Shown in pieces: positions 1 to 12,300 of a stretch of 64,000 nt of DNA. The stretch is from Mercurialis annua (taxonomy: Eukaryota > Streptophyta > Magnoliopsida > Malpighiales > Euphorbiaceae). Position 1 is the first letter of the stretch. Every line of letters begins with the position of its first letter. The stretch is from the NCBI RefSeq assembly GCF_937616625.2, contig NC_065573.1, positions 16,507,001 through 16,571,000 on the forward strand, written 5' to 3'. Position numbers and translations under genes: made by a program. The notes below the pieces were generated by a model. That model was not told the DNA's origin, searched no databases, and saw nothing but the letters and a program-made list of their open reading frames with translations.

Positions 1-111
1 CTCTACCTCATTTCCGAACGACAATGTCACTGAATCACCACGGCAACCAGAACAACAACCACCTCATAATAGATTCAATTCTCCTCATTTAGGAAAACCC
101 ACTTACAATAA

Positions 112-565
112 CACTTCAATTTCATAACCCACTTTTCAAATTTCCGTTACTCTTCCCCTACAGCTCTGTTATTTCCGATCTTCTTCTGTTACATCACCCA
201 CTTAGAGGGCTTCTTTTATGTGGTGAATTTTCAGAAGCGTAGATTCGTCGGATCTTCTTCTTCTGTTGGTAAACATTTGAAGCCAATCGCTGTTCCCGCT
301 TTCGATTTCAAAGCGTCTAGTCTCGTCACAGATAACGTTGACTTGTCATCAAAAGGAATCGAGGTTGAACCGGTTGCTAGAGGTGATGGCAGTGACGATT
401 TTGGTGATTTAGGCGGTAGAGGTGGAGGCGGCGACGGAGGTGGAGGAAGTGGTGGTGATTCAGGGAAGGACGAAGGAGAAGGAGAGAGCGTCGAACAGGA
501 GAAGAAGAAAATGGTGTCATCTATGTCACAGAAATTAACTCTTGGTTATGCTGCTCTTGTTGGAA
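112..565 (+). pseudogene. FAX2-like first exon (plastid fatty acid exporter), no in-frame start codon
   Basis: The frame is open from about 112 to 717. It encodes a Ser-rich stretch, a run of acidic and Gly residues (GGRGGGGDGGGGSGGD), then KKKMVSSMSQKLTLGYAALVG. That last block matches the junction between the Gly-rich linker and the first membrane segment of FATTY ACID EXPORT 2 type proteins (Tmemb_14 family), which export fatty acids across the plastid inner envelope. Similarity stops after ALVG. A plausible donor (A|GTAACT) lies at 565/566, so the exon probably ends there. No ATG precedes it in frame; codon 220 is GTG. The rest of the membrane domain is absent from the window. Its neighbour on the same strand is a TIC32-like fragment that the predicted splice would join in frame. 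Family assignment is from remembered motifs; calling it a pseudogene is inference. Confidence 0.6.
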
Positions 566-747
566 GTAACTTTTTTAACTCTCTTTTGATGAAATTTATG
601 GCCGAAACAGCTTTTCTATTTCTGTTCGAGTTTCTTGCTAGACAATATATTCAAGTTATCTCTTCTTATGTTCGACTCTTATCCAATGTATTAACCTGGT
701 CAGAGTACTTACATTAAAGAGCTTTTTCTCCACCTTTTGCATCACAG

Positions 748-1614
748 GAAGATGGAGTGAATTAACTGCTAATTCTCTTCATCCTGGAGGAATCGGCACT
801 AATCTTCTGCGTCATCATAGTTTTATCGATGGTAAACTATTCCTTTTAACTTGAGTCTCTTCTAGTTGTGTTGCTGGGATTATTGTGATATTTTAGTGTC
901 ATTACTATTTATTGTATGGTTACATTGGATGACATTTTCTCTTAGGAAATATAAATTTATTTAACAACTTAAGTTAATAGAGTAGTTTCGCCAGCCACTG
1001 CTACATCTCTTTGCTCTTATTGAAAAATCATATAATGACCAATTCAAACAAATTCTGCATATGCATAATTTAACTTTTGACCAATTATTTATATTTTGCT
1101 TATTTATTTTATGAAATAAGAATATATCATCAAAGGAGTTGGCCGAGGATCACAGTAGGAGTAGTAATTCATATTTAGTGTGCCTTCATTTATTTGTATA
1201 TAAGTCTCGAGTGGAAGTGCTACAGTCAAACTTTATTGGTCGTAAGATTTTATTCGGAAATTGTAGTTCTTGATTAAAGTCTCTTGGCTTGACGCAGGCT
1301 TCATACCGCTAGGGGGTAAATATGTGCTGAAAAATATCGAGCAGGTAGGCATTACAGGTTGAAGTTAATAAGATTTAAGTTAAAGCAATTGATTGCTCTA
1401 ATTATTCATAACTCATAATTTAATTTATTATCTTGATTGATTGTTGTAGGGTGCAGCAACCACATGCTATGTAGCATTGAATCCACAAGTCAAGGGAGTT
1501 ACAGCTCAATATTTTGCAGGCAGTAGCATAACCAAACCAAGTTCTCATGCTAAGGGTGCTGATTTGGCCAAAAGACTTTGGGATTTCACCGTCAGATTGA
1601 CCAATCCTTACTAG
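748..1614 (+). pseudogene. TIC32-like short-chain dehydrogenase, last three exons only
   Basis: Three exons with good splice sites encode the C-terminal third of a TIC32-type short-chain dehydrogenase: 748-831 (TANSLHPGGIGTNLLRHHSF), 1298-1344 (GGKYVLKNIEQ) and 1450-1614 ([17 protein letters not shown] through LAKRLWDF, then TAG). TIC32 is an NADPH-dependent protein of the chloroplast import translocon. The Rossmann motif and the catalytic YxxxK are not here, so this piece cannot be an active dehydrogenase. The start of exon 748 reads GAA GAT GGA GTG AAT as in family members, but one base is missing before TAACT. The family frame is therefore broken there, and the following LTANSLHPG is read in another frame. 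That second frame is the one entered from the FAX2-like exon at 565. An AT-rich repeat follows directly. Confidence 0.72.
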
Positions 1615-3099
1615 CTTAATGATCTTCTCGATGATGAATTGATTGGATAACTCGATATTGTTATTTATGATATTGATCAGCATCGATAATACATTACTGA
1701 TACATCGTAAATACAACGATCAATTTTTATACTAGTGAATTAGCCCATATATCTTGGATCTATATCAGATACATATGTTATACATATGTTATACATATTG
1801 GATATATATCAAATACGACATTATATTGTTATTGGTTCATCTTTTTTATTTATATATTATGTATATACATATTGGATACATCTTTGATTCATTATAAATA
1901 CATCACCTAATTTTTTTTATGTTAAATGGCAATGCATTTTTAAAAAAAAATATGATAAAGCAAATGAAAAAGTGATGTATTATTTATGTATCCATATGTA
2001 TCATCTATTTATATTATTTAATAGATGTATTTTTTATATTTTTTTATATATTATGTGATATAAATAGTATATTATTATTTGCTAACATCTATTATGTGCT
2101 TTTTTTATTTGTAGTTTATGGTTTTAACAGTGTGTTTAGTGAGAAGTTTAGTATATAGTTTTTTTTAGAAAATGTATTTAAGTTGTCTCTAAGATGTATA
2201 GAAAATGTATTTAAGTTGTCTCTAATACATTATTGATTCATCTCTGATACATCATGGGATAAAGATGTGGAGGATGAAATTAGAACTTTCAAGAGGTCTA
2301 GTGTTCAGGTGTTGCCAGCCAGAAGAATTGTGAAAATTCTTTGCAACCAAAACTCATCAACCTCGTCATTCAATCCATTTGCTGGAAGTGTATAATTCGA
2401 TAGAGTTTAATTCAATTTTTTTGTTTTATAAAAATGACAGTATATTTATTTAGAAAATATGATAGCATTGCAAATGAGAAAGAAATGTATTATTTATGTA
2501 TTTAAGATTTATCATGTCTAAGATATAATTTTTCAATAAATTCCATTAATAGTATGTGACTGTGTTCGAGATACATCTTGAATACATATCAGATACATAT
2601 ATTATACATATCAAATGCATGTTAGAAACAGCTCAAATACAATGTACCACCAATACATTGTAGATACATTACAGATACATCACACATACATCAATAATAC
2701 ATTACCGATACATCGTTGATATATTGTAGATACATCAATCGATTTTTAAACTAGTGAATCATTATAATTGTAAAGTAACTGTTGGTATATGGTTTACAAT
2801 AATTGAAAATATGAGGAAATGCTTATCTGAGCGATAGTTATAACTTTTTAGCATCACTTTTTTCTCGGCCATTTTATGAATTTAAAAACTAAGTTTATTC
2901 AGTCACACCTTGAAAAATGAGATGTATATATGACGTATCTGAAATGTATCTTGGATGTATTTGTGTTTTTCTATTTAATATATAAATTATACATAGCAAA
3001 AAACAGTTCAAATGTATACATTTTAAATATATATTAATTAATTAAATGTATTTTGACATGTTTCTTACTTGTATTTGTTAGATAAATCTCTAATATTTA

Positions 3100-3104
<5 letters not shown>

Positions 3105-3137
<33 letters not shown>
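3105..3137. repeat. (AT)n microsatellite
   Basis: Uninterrupted alternating AT for about 33 bases inside repeat copy A. Confidence 0.9.
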
Positions 3138-3139
<2 letters not shown>

Positions 3140-3465
3140 AATACATATTTATTTAATATGATATATGTTATAAATACATTTCAGATACACGTCATATATT
3201 TTGATAGATATATCGGAAACAATAATGCTTAAAATATGTTAGAAATATCTTGTACATACATACTAGATACACATAATTTTTAAATGTTAGGCAACTGAGC
3301 TAAAAAAATGCAACCAAATTATAAAGATGTTTATATCGAGTAACAAATTAAAATGTTATTGATGCGTAAATTTTAATTAAAATATATCATACATGTAGCT
3401 TTAATTTAAATATGTTATACATACACATTAAAGACACATTATGCACATATATGAAAGTGTGTGTA

Positions 3466-3467
<2 letters not shown>

Positions 3468-3521
<54 letters not shown>
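3468..3521. repeat. (AT)n microsatellite
   Basis: Uninterrupted alternating AT for about 54 bases inside repeat copy A. Confidence 0.9.
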
Positions 3522-3523
<2 letters not shown>

Positions 3524-4080
3524 TAATTAATAAAAGAACAAGGCACGCATCAAACATGTAGTAAGAACATTTTTTATGGATACTCTTTTTGTAACATAAT
3601 TTATGTAACGCGTGAATTTTAATTAAAATATGTGATACATATATCTTTTAATTTAAAATATATTATACATACACCTTCGAGACATATAAATAATACATAT
3701 TAATAATATATTTATTTATTTATTTATTTATTTTTGTTAAAGAAAAATGAAAAAATAATAATCAAATATATCTTTGATACATATCTGATACATAACAGAT
3801 ACATAAATGATACATGTTTGAATAGTTTTGACAAACTAACGCGTGATTGGTGCACAGCTCTGATGCGCGTGGCAGACACATGTCAGACGCGTTTCTGACG
3901 CGTTTTTGACCTATTCTGACGCGTTTTTGACTTGTTTTGTGTGTGCCATGTGTTGCATTCTCATTGGGAAGGTATTAAATGTAAAGTTTCAGCTTTTTGA
4001 GGTGCTCATGTAATATTTCAACAAACTTAGCATTTTTGTTATTTTCTTCCATTTTTTGAATATTTTTGTTATCTTCTCTT

Positions 4081-5394
4081 TTTTTTTTCTTATCTCCATT
4101 GTAATAATTGAGCTATGTCTTAACCAATAATTAACCATGCTTCTTTATAAATCACCATTCCTTCTCCATTATCCTCATAATCGTCTTTATCTTTCTTATA
4201 TATCCTTGTTCCTCATTTCTAGACCTTCACCGTCAACGTTCTCTAGAATTTCTAAATATTGAGATTAAATTTAGTATCAATCAAACATCTTCAAATTAAT
4301 GAAATCAAAGTAATAAAATAGAAAGAAATCACCGAGAGTCTAATACAGCAAGCCAGACTCCAACAACTCTTTGCGTAAAGCTTAGAAGAGATTACCAGAT
4401 GTTATTCCTCGATAATTTGGTAACAAATGCGGCACGGAGGAGGCTGGAAATGACGAAGATGAAATCTTTCATCTTCGCCTTGCATTTCTCTCCTTGCCAG
4501 TGATTTTCTTTAAGATGATAGATCGGAAACTCTATAACATATAGTTCTGGTTTTGTAAAATAACTGTACTTTCGAAGTGAAGTTACTGTAAAAATGAAGA
4601 AGCAAAGTTACAATATGAGATGGGCTGAACTTATTGCCGTAATTTTTCGAGGAAATTAGACCATACACTGTTGAAACCCAAAATAATCTCACTTTTACTG
4701 TTCAGCATCTCCGGCTTGAGAAATACGGTCGAAGTTCAGCGTGTTTGAAGTTTACACTTTTTCCTTTTTGATTTTACGGTGGATTTAACAATGGCTATGG
4801 ATTTTTCTTCTTTTTTCTGATCTTCATCTTCTTCGCGCAGCAATCTTTCCCTCTGATTTTGCGACTACAACGGCGATGAGTTGCCGATTCATAGGTTGCC
4901 GGCGATGGCGGCAGTGATGGGTTGTCGATTTAAATGTCTAAATCTACAACAACAGCTCAATCTTATAAAAATGGAACAATCGTCGATTGATGGGTTGTTA
5001 ATCGATGGTTGTGGCGGCTGAGGGTTTCCCAGATTTTGTGGATTTGTTGGAATTGATGGGTTGCGTTGGTTTGCTGACAAACGGTGGATCTGATGAATTC
5101 AGTGCTGGATTTTTGATTAAAATGGGTAGTTGATAATTTTGGGAGTAAGTGGGCATGTAGTGTACTAACGGTGTATTAGTAGTTTACTAAAAGTTTTATA
5201 AATTTATTTTAGCAAAGTAATGAGAAAATAGAACCAGAGATAAAATCTCTTCTCCTCTGTTTAGTTTTTGATTAAAATATCGATATACTAGGCAATTTGC
5301 TTTTAAATTCATTGTTAAATTAAGGGCATAGTTTATTATGAATACTCTGTTCTATGGGTTTAAATTAAGGGCATGGTTTTTTTATAAATAAATA
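4081..5394. other. Intergenic, nothing recognised
   Basis: Mixed-composition sequence with short open frames on both strands but no family motif and no coherent exon chain. The segment around 4880-5080 is GC-richer and has a short Pro/Asn-rich minus-strand frame with no support beyond being open. Confidence 0.5.
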
Positions 5395-5800
5395 AACTGA
5401 TAGTAAATTGATAGTAAAACGATAGTAAACTGTTAGTAAACGGTTAATAAATATAACTATACTTTATATTTAATAAATTAGCTATAATGTTTAGTAAAAC
5501 TAATAAACTGTTAGTAAACGGATGGTAAATTAACTTATTTTTTAGTAAACTGATAGTAAATGATTAATAAATTAACCATACAGTTAAAAAGTAAATTAAT
5601 AGTAAATTTGATTTTTAAGTAAACTTTTAGTAAACAGTTAGTAAATTGATAGTAATTTTTTTGTTAGTAAACCGATAGGAGATTTACCGTATTTTTATAT
5701 ATAAAAACCGTTAGTAAACTGTTAGTAAACCGTTAGTAAATTTATTGTTTGTAAACCGGTGGTAAACTGTTAGTAACCCGATAGTAAACTTACTGGGTTT
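5395..5800. repeat. Degenerate minisatellite of AGTAAAC units
   Basis: About 400 bp are dominated by a 10-11 bp unit, approximately GTTAGTAAAC or GATAGTAAAC, in irregular head-to-tail copies (for example 5700-5740 and 5515-5560). Unit length drifts, so the array has diverged. No gene is associated with it. Confidence 0.75.
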
Positions 5801-6392
5801 TTAAAATAAGAAACCGTATTTTTCAACTCAAAAAGTGTAATTTCGCAACTTTTAAAAGTCAAACCGTAAAAATCAACCCAAACTGGTCAAACCGTATTTT
5901 TGAGAATGGGTATTTTTGAAAAAACTCTCTAATTTTTCAATCAAACTGGCAGCACAATAACATTCAAAATAAGTTAGCTTTTGCTAGTGCCCAGCCTAAT
6001 TTCCTCTTTAAAATTTCTATAATAGTCATTCTATTATCTTTTTCTTTAGTTTGCCTGGGCAAAAATTATAAATCTATCTCAATTTGATCAATTCGTTAAA
6101 AATTTATCAAATTTTTCAAAATCAATTTAATATTTTTAAAATTGATTTATCTAACCCTCATACTGCTAATTGAAGACTTAAGAACCTCATACTAAAAGAT
6201 ACAACAAAAGTGGTACCGAATAGCTACACTAGGACACCAAAATTGCCTTTCCCTCTCCTCTTTGGACTCGAAAGATTGAAACCTATAAAAGGAATATGCA
6301 GATTTCCACAATGTTTCTTCAAAACTATGGCAACACATGCAGTACCATGGAACATTTTACTTAACTAAATTCTAGCCCAGGTAAACTAAACC
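5801..6392. other. Intergenic, 3' flank of the NOL6 gene
   Basis: AT-rich sequence beyond the NOL6 stop codon at 6393. It probably contains the 3'UTR and polyadenylation region of that gene. No other feature seen. Confidence 0.5.
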
Positions 6393-9300
6393 TCAACTTT
6401 CGAGCTTCCGCGCCTTCAGAAAATGTACGCTCTTTACAAATCCTTTCCCAGCTTCACCAACAGCTTTTAACACATGAATTGGATCTTCTCCTGCATTTGC
6501 TTCATCTCGTCCCCGTTTCTGCATCAATTATGGTTAGACTTCTAAAACTGAACCAATCCCATCCTAACTACACTTTAAATAACATCCAACTATACCTTTG
6601 AGTCCCATGTTAATCCAATAACATCACCTCCTAGAGAATCATACCACAATTTCAGTTCTTCAAACTCTTTCTGCAAATAACATAACATCAGGTTGAGAAA
6701 CAAAAAAGATAATTACTATCACCCCTGAAGTTAATGTTTTTTTCCCCACTATTTCCCTTTATTTGAACAAAACCCCTCTTGTAAAGCGGGTTTCAGTTAA
6801 AAGAAACTGAAATACCATGAAAAAAACAGTGAGCATCTGGGGATAAAATTTTAGTTTTGACCTAACTTAGAGAGTGATGGTAAATATCCACAGAGAGACA
6901 AGTGGTGGAGATAAAAAAAATGTAAGAACCCTAAAATACTTGCCTGTATATCTGCAATGTAGCATCTCAAAGGATCAAAGTCCACCATAAGCTTGTCTTT
7001 TAGTTTCTCTAAACTTCCCCTCAAATCGCTAGACAACATGAAGGGCTGGAAAGTTTTGGTAGCATTCCCATGAGCTACAAGTGTTCCTGTCCAAGTACCA
7101 CATTAGGTCTTTCATGACTCAATTCATTTTAACGAATTGCAACACAGGGATTATGTGGTAGACAAGAGAATGTCTACCGCCTTGCTTGAAAAAATACCTT
7201 TGTTTGGCTTGGAAGGGAAGAGAAGACGCTGAGGATATGGTAATCTGTCTCCATGGAGAAAAATTACAGCATCATAATTGTTCAAAGGAGTTCGGTAAAG
7301 ACACTGCAAGGACAAAAAATAGCAATTTATAGGTGTAAGGCACTGTCATTCAGGAAACACAGATTTTAATTCCTTGCGATCACGGTGACTCACCTCCCAG
7401 CTGTAAGAGTCGGTCTGATCCTCCAATATGAGTCTGGTTAGCAAGTTCGAGCTACTACGAGCATAGGCCACCAACCTCTTAAGCTCCTTTACATCCAAAA
7501 ACCCACATATTAAATGACATTTAAGACAAAGAAATGTTCAATTAGCAAATTTCTATTTCGAATCATGGAGAAGATGTGACCAAAAAAAGCAAGAAGGTAG
7601 CGTTTGAGTAAATTCAGTGAATGTCTTTATAAGAAATTAATCAACACTAGCTGAAATGAAAAGAATTTTTCTATGGTACAGTTCTAGCATTTGCTCTAGA
7701 CTCCAATGCTTTCCAGATTCTAAGGTAACACATCCTAAGTAGCACATAGGGAAACAAGGTTTAGAGGTTGAAAAATAATAAAAAAATTGACAACAGTTTG
7801 GACACGTCAGCAGAATATAAAAGAAAAAACTTCTCCAAAAGCATCCAATATTTGCAATTAGAAGTTTTACCCAACTGATTTGGGAAGAAAACCAACCAGT
7901 ATGTTTGGAGCGGTTCCAGTCCAAGCATCAGAATCCTTGTCGTAGGATGTTGCCAAGAACATTGATGTGCTTATATTTTTCATGTTTTCTTCATAACTTT
8001 TTCTGCTTAATGAAAAGTTATCCTGAATATATAAGCAATTGTAGGCCATTAAAAGAGAAACAAAAGATTAAAAGGTTAAATAACTGTCAAAAATGCAACA
8101 ATAGAACTTACATAAATCTCTTTCATATCGTTTGGGGACAGATCATTATTTAGGTCAACAATCAAAGGAGAAAAGGTCCAATCATATTCAGCTAGTAGTC
8201 GCAAGAACCTGTCCAGAAATTTTAAATATAAAGACTATGGACAAACAAATAGTTCTAATACTATAATTTTCCTTGTAAGCATTATCGAAAAAAGCACATA
8301 TGAAGCCCAGTGTTGAATATTTAAGTTAACAACAGAAACACTCCAATAAGTTACCAATAAAAAGCATCGTTCAAGTATACAGAACTTCTGCCCAACAATT
8401 CATCGTAGTCATAGCGGAAATTACATATGATCCACTTCTTGTAAAGTTTACATTTTTGACCCACAAATTTGTGTGCGCAAAAATCTCTCAAATTTTTTAG
8501 AAGTTAACATTTATACCTCATGACTTGATATTAACACGAACTCAACCTTATGTAAAGGTGATGCCAAGTTAAAGTCAACCTTATTTCGAGTTATGGGTAT
8601 AATGTAACTTTTGATTTTCTTATAGAAATTTTTGCACACACAAAATTCATGAGGTATACATGTGAACTTTTTGAAAATTTGGGACACTTGTGTAAACAAA
8701 CCTAGTTAAAATGGCTTTGTTCACTTGTGGTAGTCTCGAAGACCTTGCTCATGTGAAGTAACCAAACACAGTATGCAAAAAATATAGCACTCTTCTGTCT
8801 GCTTTAGTAAGCTAATGAACGAATATTAATATGCTACATCGAGATTGAATATTTGAACCTTAAAAATCCAGTTATACGTGAACAAGGGGCAGTAAATGGT
8901 AAAGGTTTCACAAAGAGATAAGCAACCAGTAATTCAACAGCCTCCTCTACCAAGCAAGCTGAAAAGAGATGTGAAGCAACCCATCGTTTTGCAAGCCTAC
9001 ACAGAGTGAAGTAGACAAAGAAGGTAAATATTTTTTGCTTCCTTAGAAAGGCTGATAAACAGAACTGAAATCGAAGCATGATACCACTACGTACCTGACC
9101 ACTGGCCCATACATTGGATACAGACCCTGTAAACCATTGACAATGCTGGAATGCTGGCTACGAACAAAGAGTTTCTTATCTACCAAAGGGACTTGCTTGA
9201 CTTTATGATTTCCAACTAAGAAGTCAAAACAAGTTTAGTACCTCAACATCTAAAACATTAATTGATACATCCACAGTAACAGATCACATGGGAAACTTCC

Positions 9301-12300
9301 TTACTTTCCTTTTTCACCAAGCTCAAGCCTCTCTCATGCAAAATTTTAAGACGGAATGCATATCCAGAAACAAAAATGTCTACGTCATCCTCAGTAGCAG
9401 TACATGTCATCCCGCAGTTATTCTGAAGACTGTAAAACACTACCATCAGATGGTACTGTAGAATAAAATATCTAGTAATTGATATCAGTAAAGAACTCAT
9501 GCCTCACCCACCTCTCTCCAATTTTAAGAAGGAAAGCAGATTTAGTTTTCTCAATTGCTACCTTGTCCATTGGCCAATTTCCTGAACCTTCCAACTAAAG
9601 ACAAATAAAAATCTTCAGAAACTATTTCAGCTAATAATTTGATGTAGTATTAGTAGTTAATGGATCACCATGCCTGAATCATAACTTCCAAAGGCTGAAT
9701 GCATGATGACAGGAGTTTATGTGACCTTGGCACATAATCCTTGTCACTTGCTAATGGGTGTGGTTTAGGAGGGAAGACAGATGTGAACCTGAAAGCTGGA
9801 AATAGTAATAATCATATAACACTTCATCAGTTACAAAGAAAATATAGATACATAATATTCCACAACCAGAACCATATAATTTCCGTATCAGTACAATAAA
9901 AAGAAAACTCGCGTCACCTCTCCCATAACCTCAACAGAAAATGAAAATGCAGGAGAAGATACCATACCCCGTGACAGACATTTCAAATACATTTGGCATC
10001 CACATTACAGATGCTAAATCATTTTTAGAAGAGAAAAGCAAATGAATTGACATTTTGAAAGGAAAATGATGACGGACACAATAATTAACATGAAATTACA
10101 AAGCACAGTATTAAAACATGAAAACTTGGTAATCTAGCAGTCCAAAATGTACCCGGGTCTAAAGGCTGCACGCTAGATATCTTCAAGGGAATGTCTTCAA
10201 GTAGATGCAAACGCTTTGATAGAACTTCAAATGCCGCAAGGAGACTCGAAGAAAAAGACATTGGATCTAAAAAAACAGATGTTAGATTTAACTAGATGTC
10301 ATGTCATGCATGCCAAGAGAACAATTATAAGAAAAGAAAAACACAATAATGCTTAAGCATTACCTTCAGAACCATGAAGAAGAGAGAAATCAAGTTGATC
10401 CACAACTTGTAGAACATTTGTTTCTGGAAGAGAAAGATGACGAAGAAATACATATTCAACTATTCTTTTCAGAATGAGATGTTTTGCCCCCTGCTCAATC
10501 TCCCAAACTATGATAAGGGAGTTAAAGTCACGTTAATTCACTTGATAGCAACAAAATAATTTCAGAAAGATGGAGACAAGCTTAGTCAAGCCTCACCTGT
10601 GCTTTCAGCAATTTTGCCATCTCTAAATCTACGAAGTTCTGCCCTTTCTCCCCAAAACTTTCGAAACTTAAGTGCCTGATGAAAATGTTTGTAAATTAGC
10701 ACATGTAGAGAGAGCCATAACAATAAATACATTCAAATAAAGAACTTGATGACCTCTTCTTTGTTTTCAGCATCTGGACCAATATCAACAACTCTTAATG
10801 CTTTATCCAAAGAGCTTAGTGAAATTCCAATAAGCATTGGCTCTTTATCCAGAGCTGATAGGCCCTGTCAAAAAATTATATACAAGTTAATGGGCTTAAC
10901 TACTCAATGTGGTCTTATGAGATAACTTTAGCATTTGATAAAAGTGATCAATTTGTACCTTCCCAAATGGGATAGATATGTGTCTGGTTGCTTAACTAAT
11001 GCAAATTGGCATGCATAAAATCATGCTAAATCAAATGGTCTTTTTTGAAATTGAGGGGAAAAAAAGGAGAATTCCTCTAAAAGATGTCTATATTTTTTTT
11101 CCCAAAATCCTACCATTTTAATCAGTGCAAATGTATCAACAAGGTCAAAATCACTATGTAACAGCTGCATTTGAAGCCCATGAACCAAATCACACTACAA
11201 CATCATATACTAAGCTTACATTTTCTACGCTGCATTCCGGATAGATATTTCTCCAAATAACACGGATAAACTTGGCCCTGTCGTTCAGTCCTTGACACAG
11301 AATGTTGTATACTCTTTGCTCATATAATCTCCAACATTCCTCATCCAAGCAAAATCCCAATGAATGGACATCGACATTTCCTTTTAAGTTCAATCTAAAA
11401 GACCAAACCATTTATGGCATTAAGGGGAAAGAAATATTAAGCAACAGAAGCAGAAAACATCAATAGGACAGCAAAATACGTCATATTCATCACTTGCAAA
11501 CTACAGGTAATAGCTTTTAACTAGTCTATCAGCTTGTGCACAATAGAATTTTTCATGTAATGATGCAATGATCATAATACGGCCCAAGACCATATTGTGA
11601 GGTCGGACCTTGGATTTCTTATATCTTCCATCGGAAAGTAACACTTTTTCATTCTTATACGTGTAATAAGGGATTAAAGGAGTTACCACGAGACTTTCAA
11701 ATTCACTAGAAAATCATAAATTAACTTAATAGTGATAAGGTAAAATATTTGTGGCAAAGTTGCTTAAATAGTTAAATTTGTTATTTTTTAAAACACCAAA
11801 ATAATAGCCAAGTGCATCTGTAATGCAACTCAACAACTTATATCAAAGACCAATTATTTTAACAAATATAAGCTTTCAAGAACCTGACTTAAAAACGCAG
11901 TAATGATCAACAAAACTATAAAGTTGAAAACATACCTAATGCAATAATCATATTTACTACAAAAGTCAATTTTGGTCATGAAGATTTCCTCAAATGCACC
12001 ATCACCTGATTTGGCTAAGCACTTAAGCAATAAAGCAGCCTCGTCTTGGAGCTGAAAGTTACACAACCAGGAAAAGGGAGAAAAGACGTTCAAATAAGGT
12101 TATTGCTGCGCCAAAAGCACAAAATATAAATACAGATAAACCGTCTCACCAGCATTACAAGAAGTATTATTAAAATTGTCAGTAAACAGTACCTCTAAGA
12201 AAGTACTACTTTTCATACGGAAGGCCAAATTGAGTCGTCCATATGAATTACAAAGCACTATGGGAAATGATTCTTTGTAGAGCATCTTTTCCTGTAAATT

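Larger units (their letters stand above)
1690..4080. repeat. AT-rich ATACATC-unit repeat, copy A
   Basis: Irregular tandem and dispersed units of the form GATACATC/AATACATT run through this block, with (AT)n tracts. Twice (about 1718-1745 and 2736-2762) it carries the motif TTTTTATACTAGTGAATTAG or close variants. A GC-rich island near the right side (3838-3920) is built of GACGCGT and TCAGACGCG units. It is followed by a tail (about 3970-4080) that closely matches the tail of copy B at 41450-41570. No coding potential was recognised. The element class is unknown; a Helitron-like origin is possible from the CTAG-containing motif but unproven. Confidence 0.6.

Noticed and set aside
8440..8710. 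Possible inverted-repeat element in NOL6 intron 19
   Set aside because: Matching arms (around CCTCATGA and TTTTTGCACACA) are short and imperfect, and no target duplication was seen.
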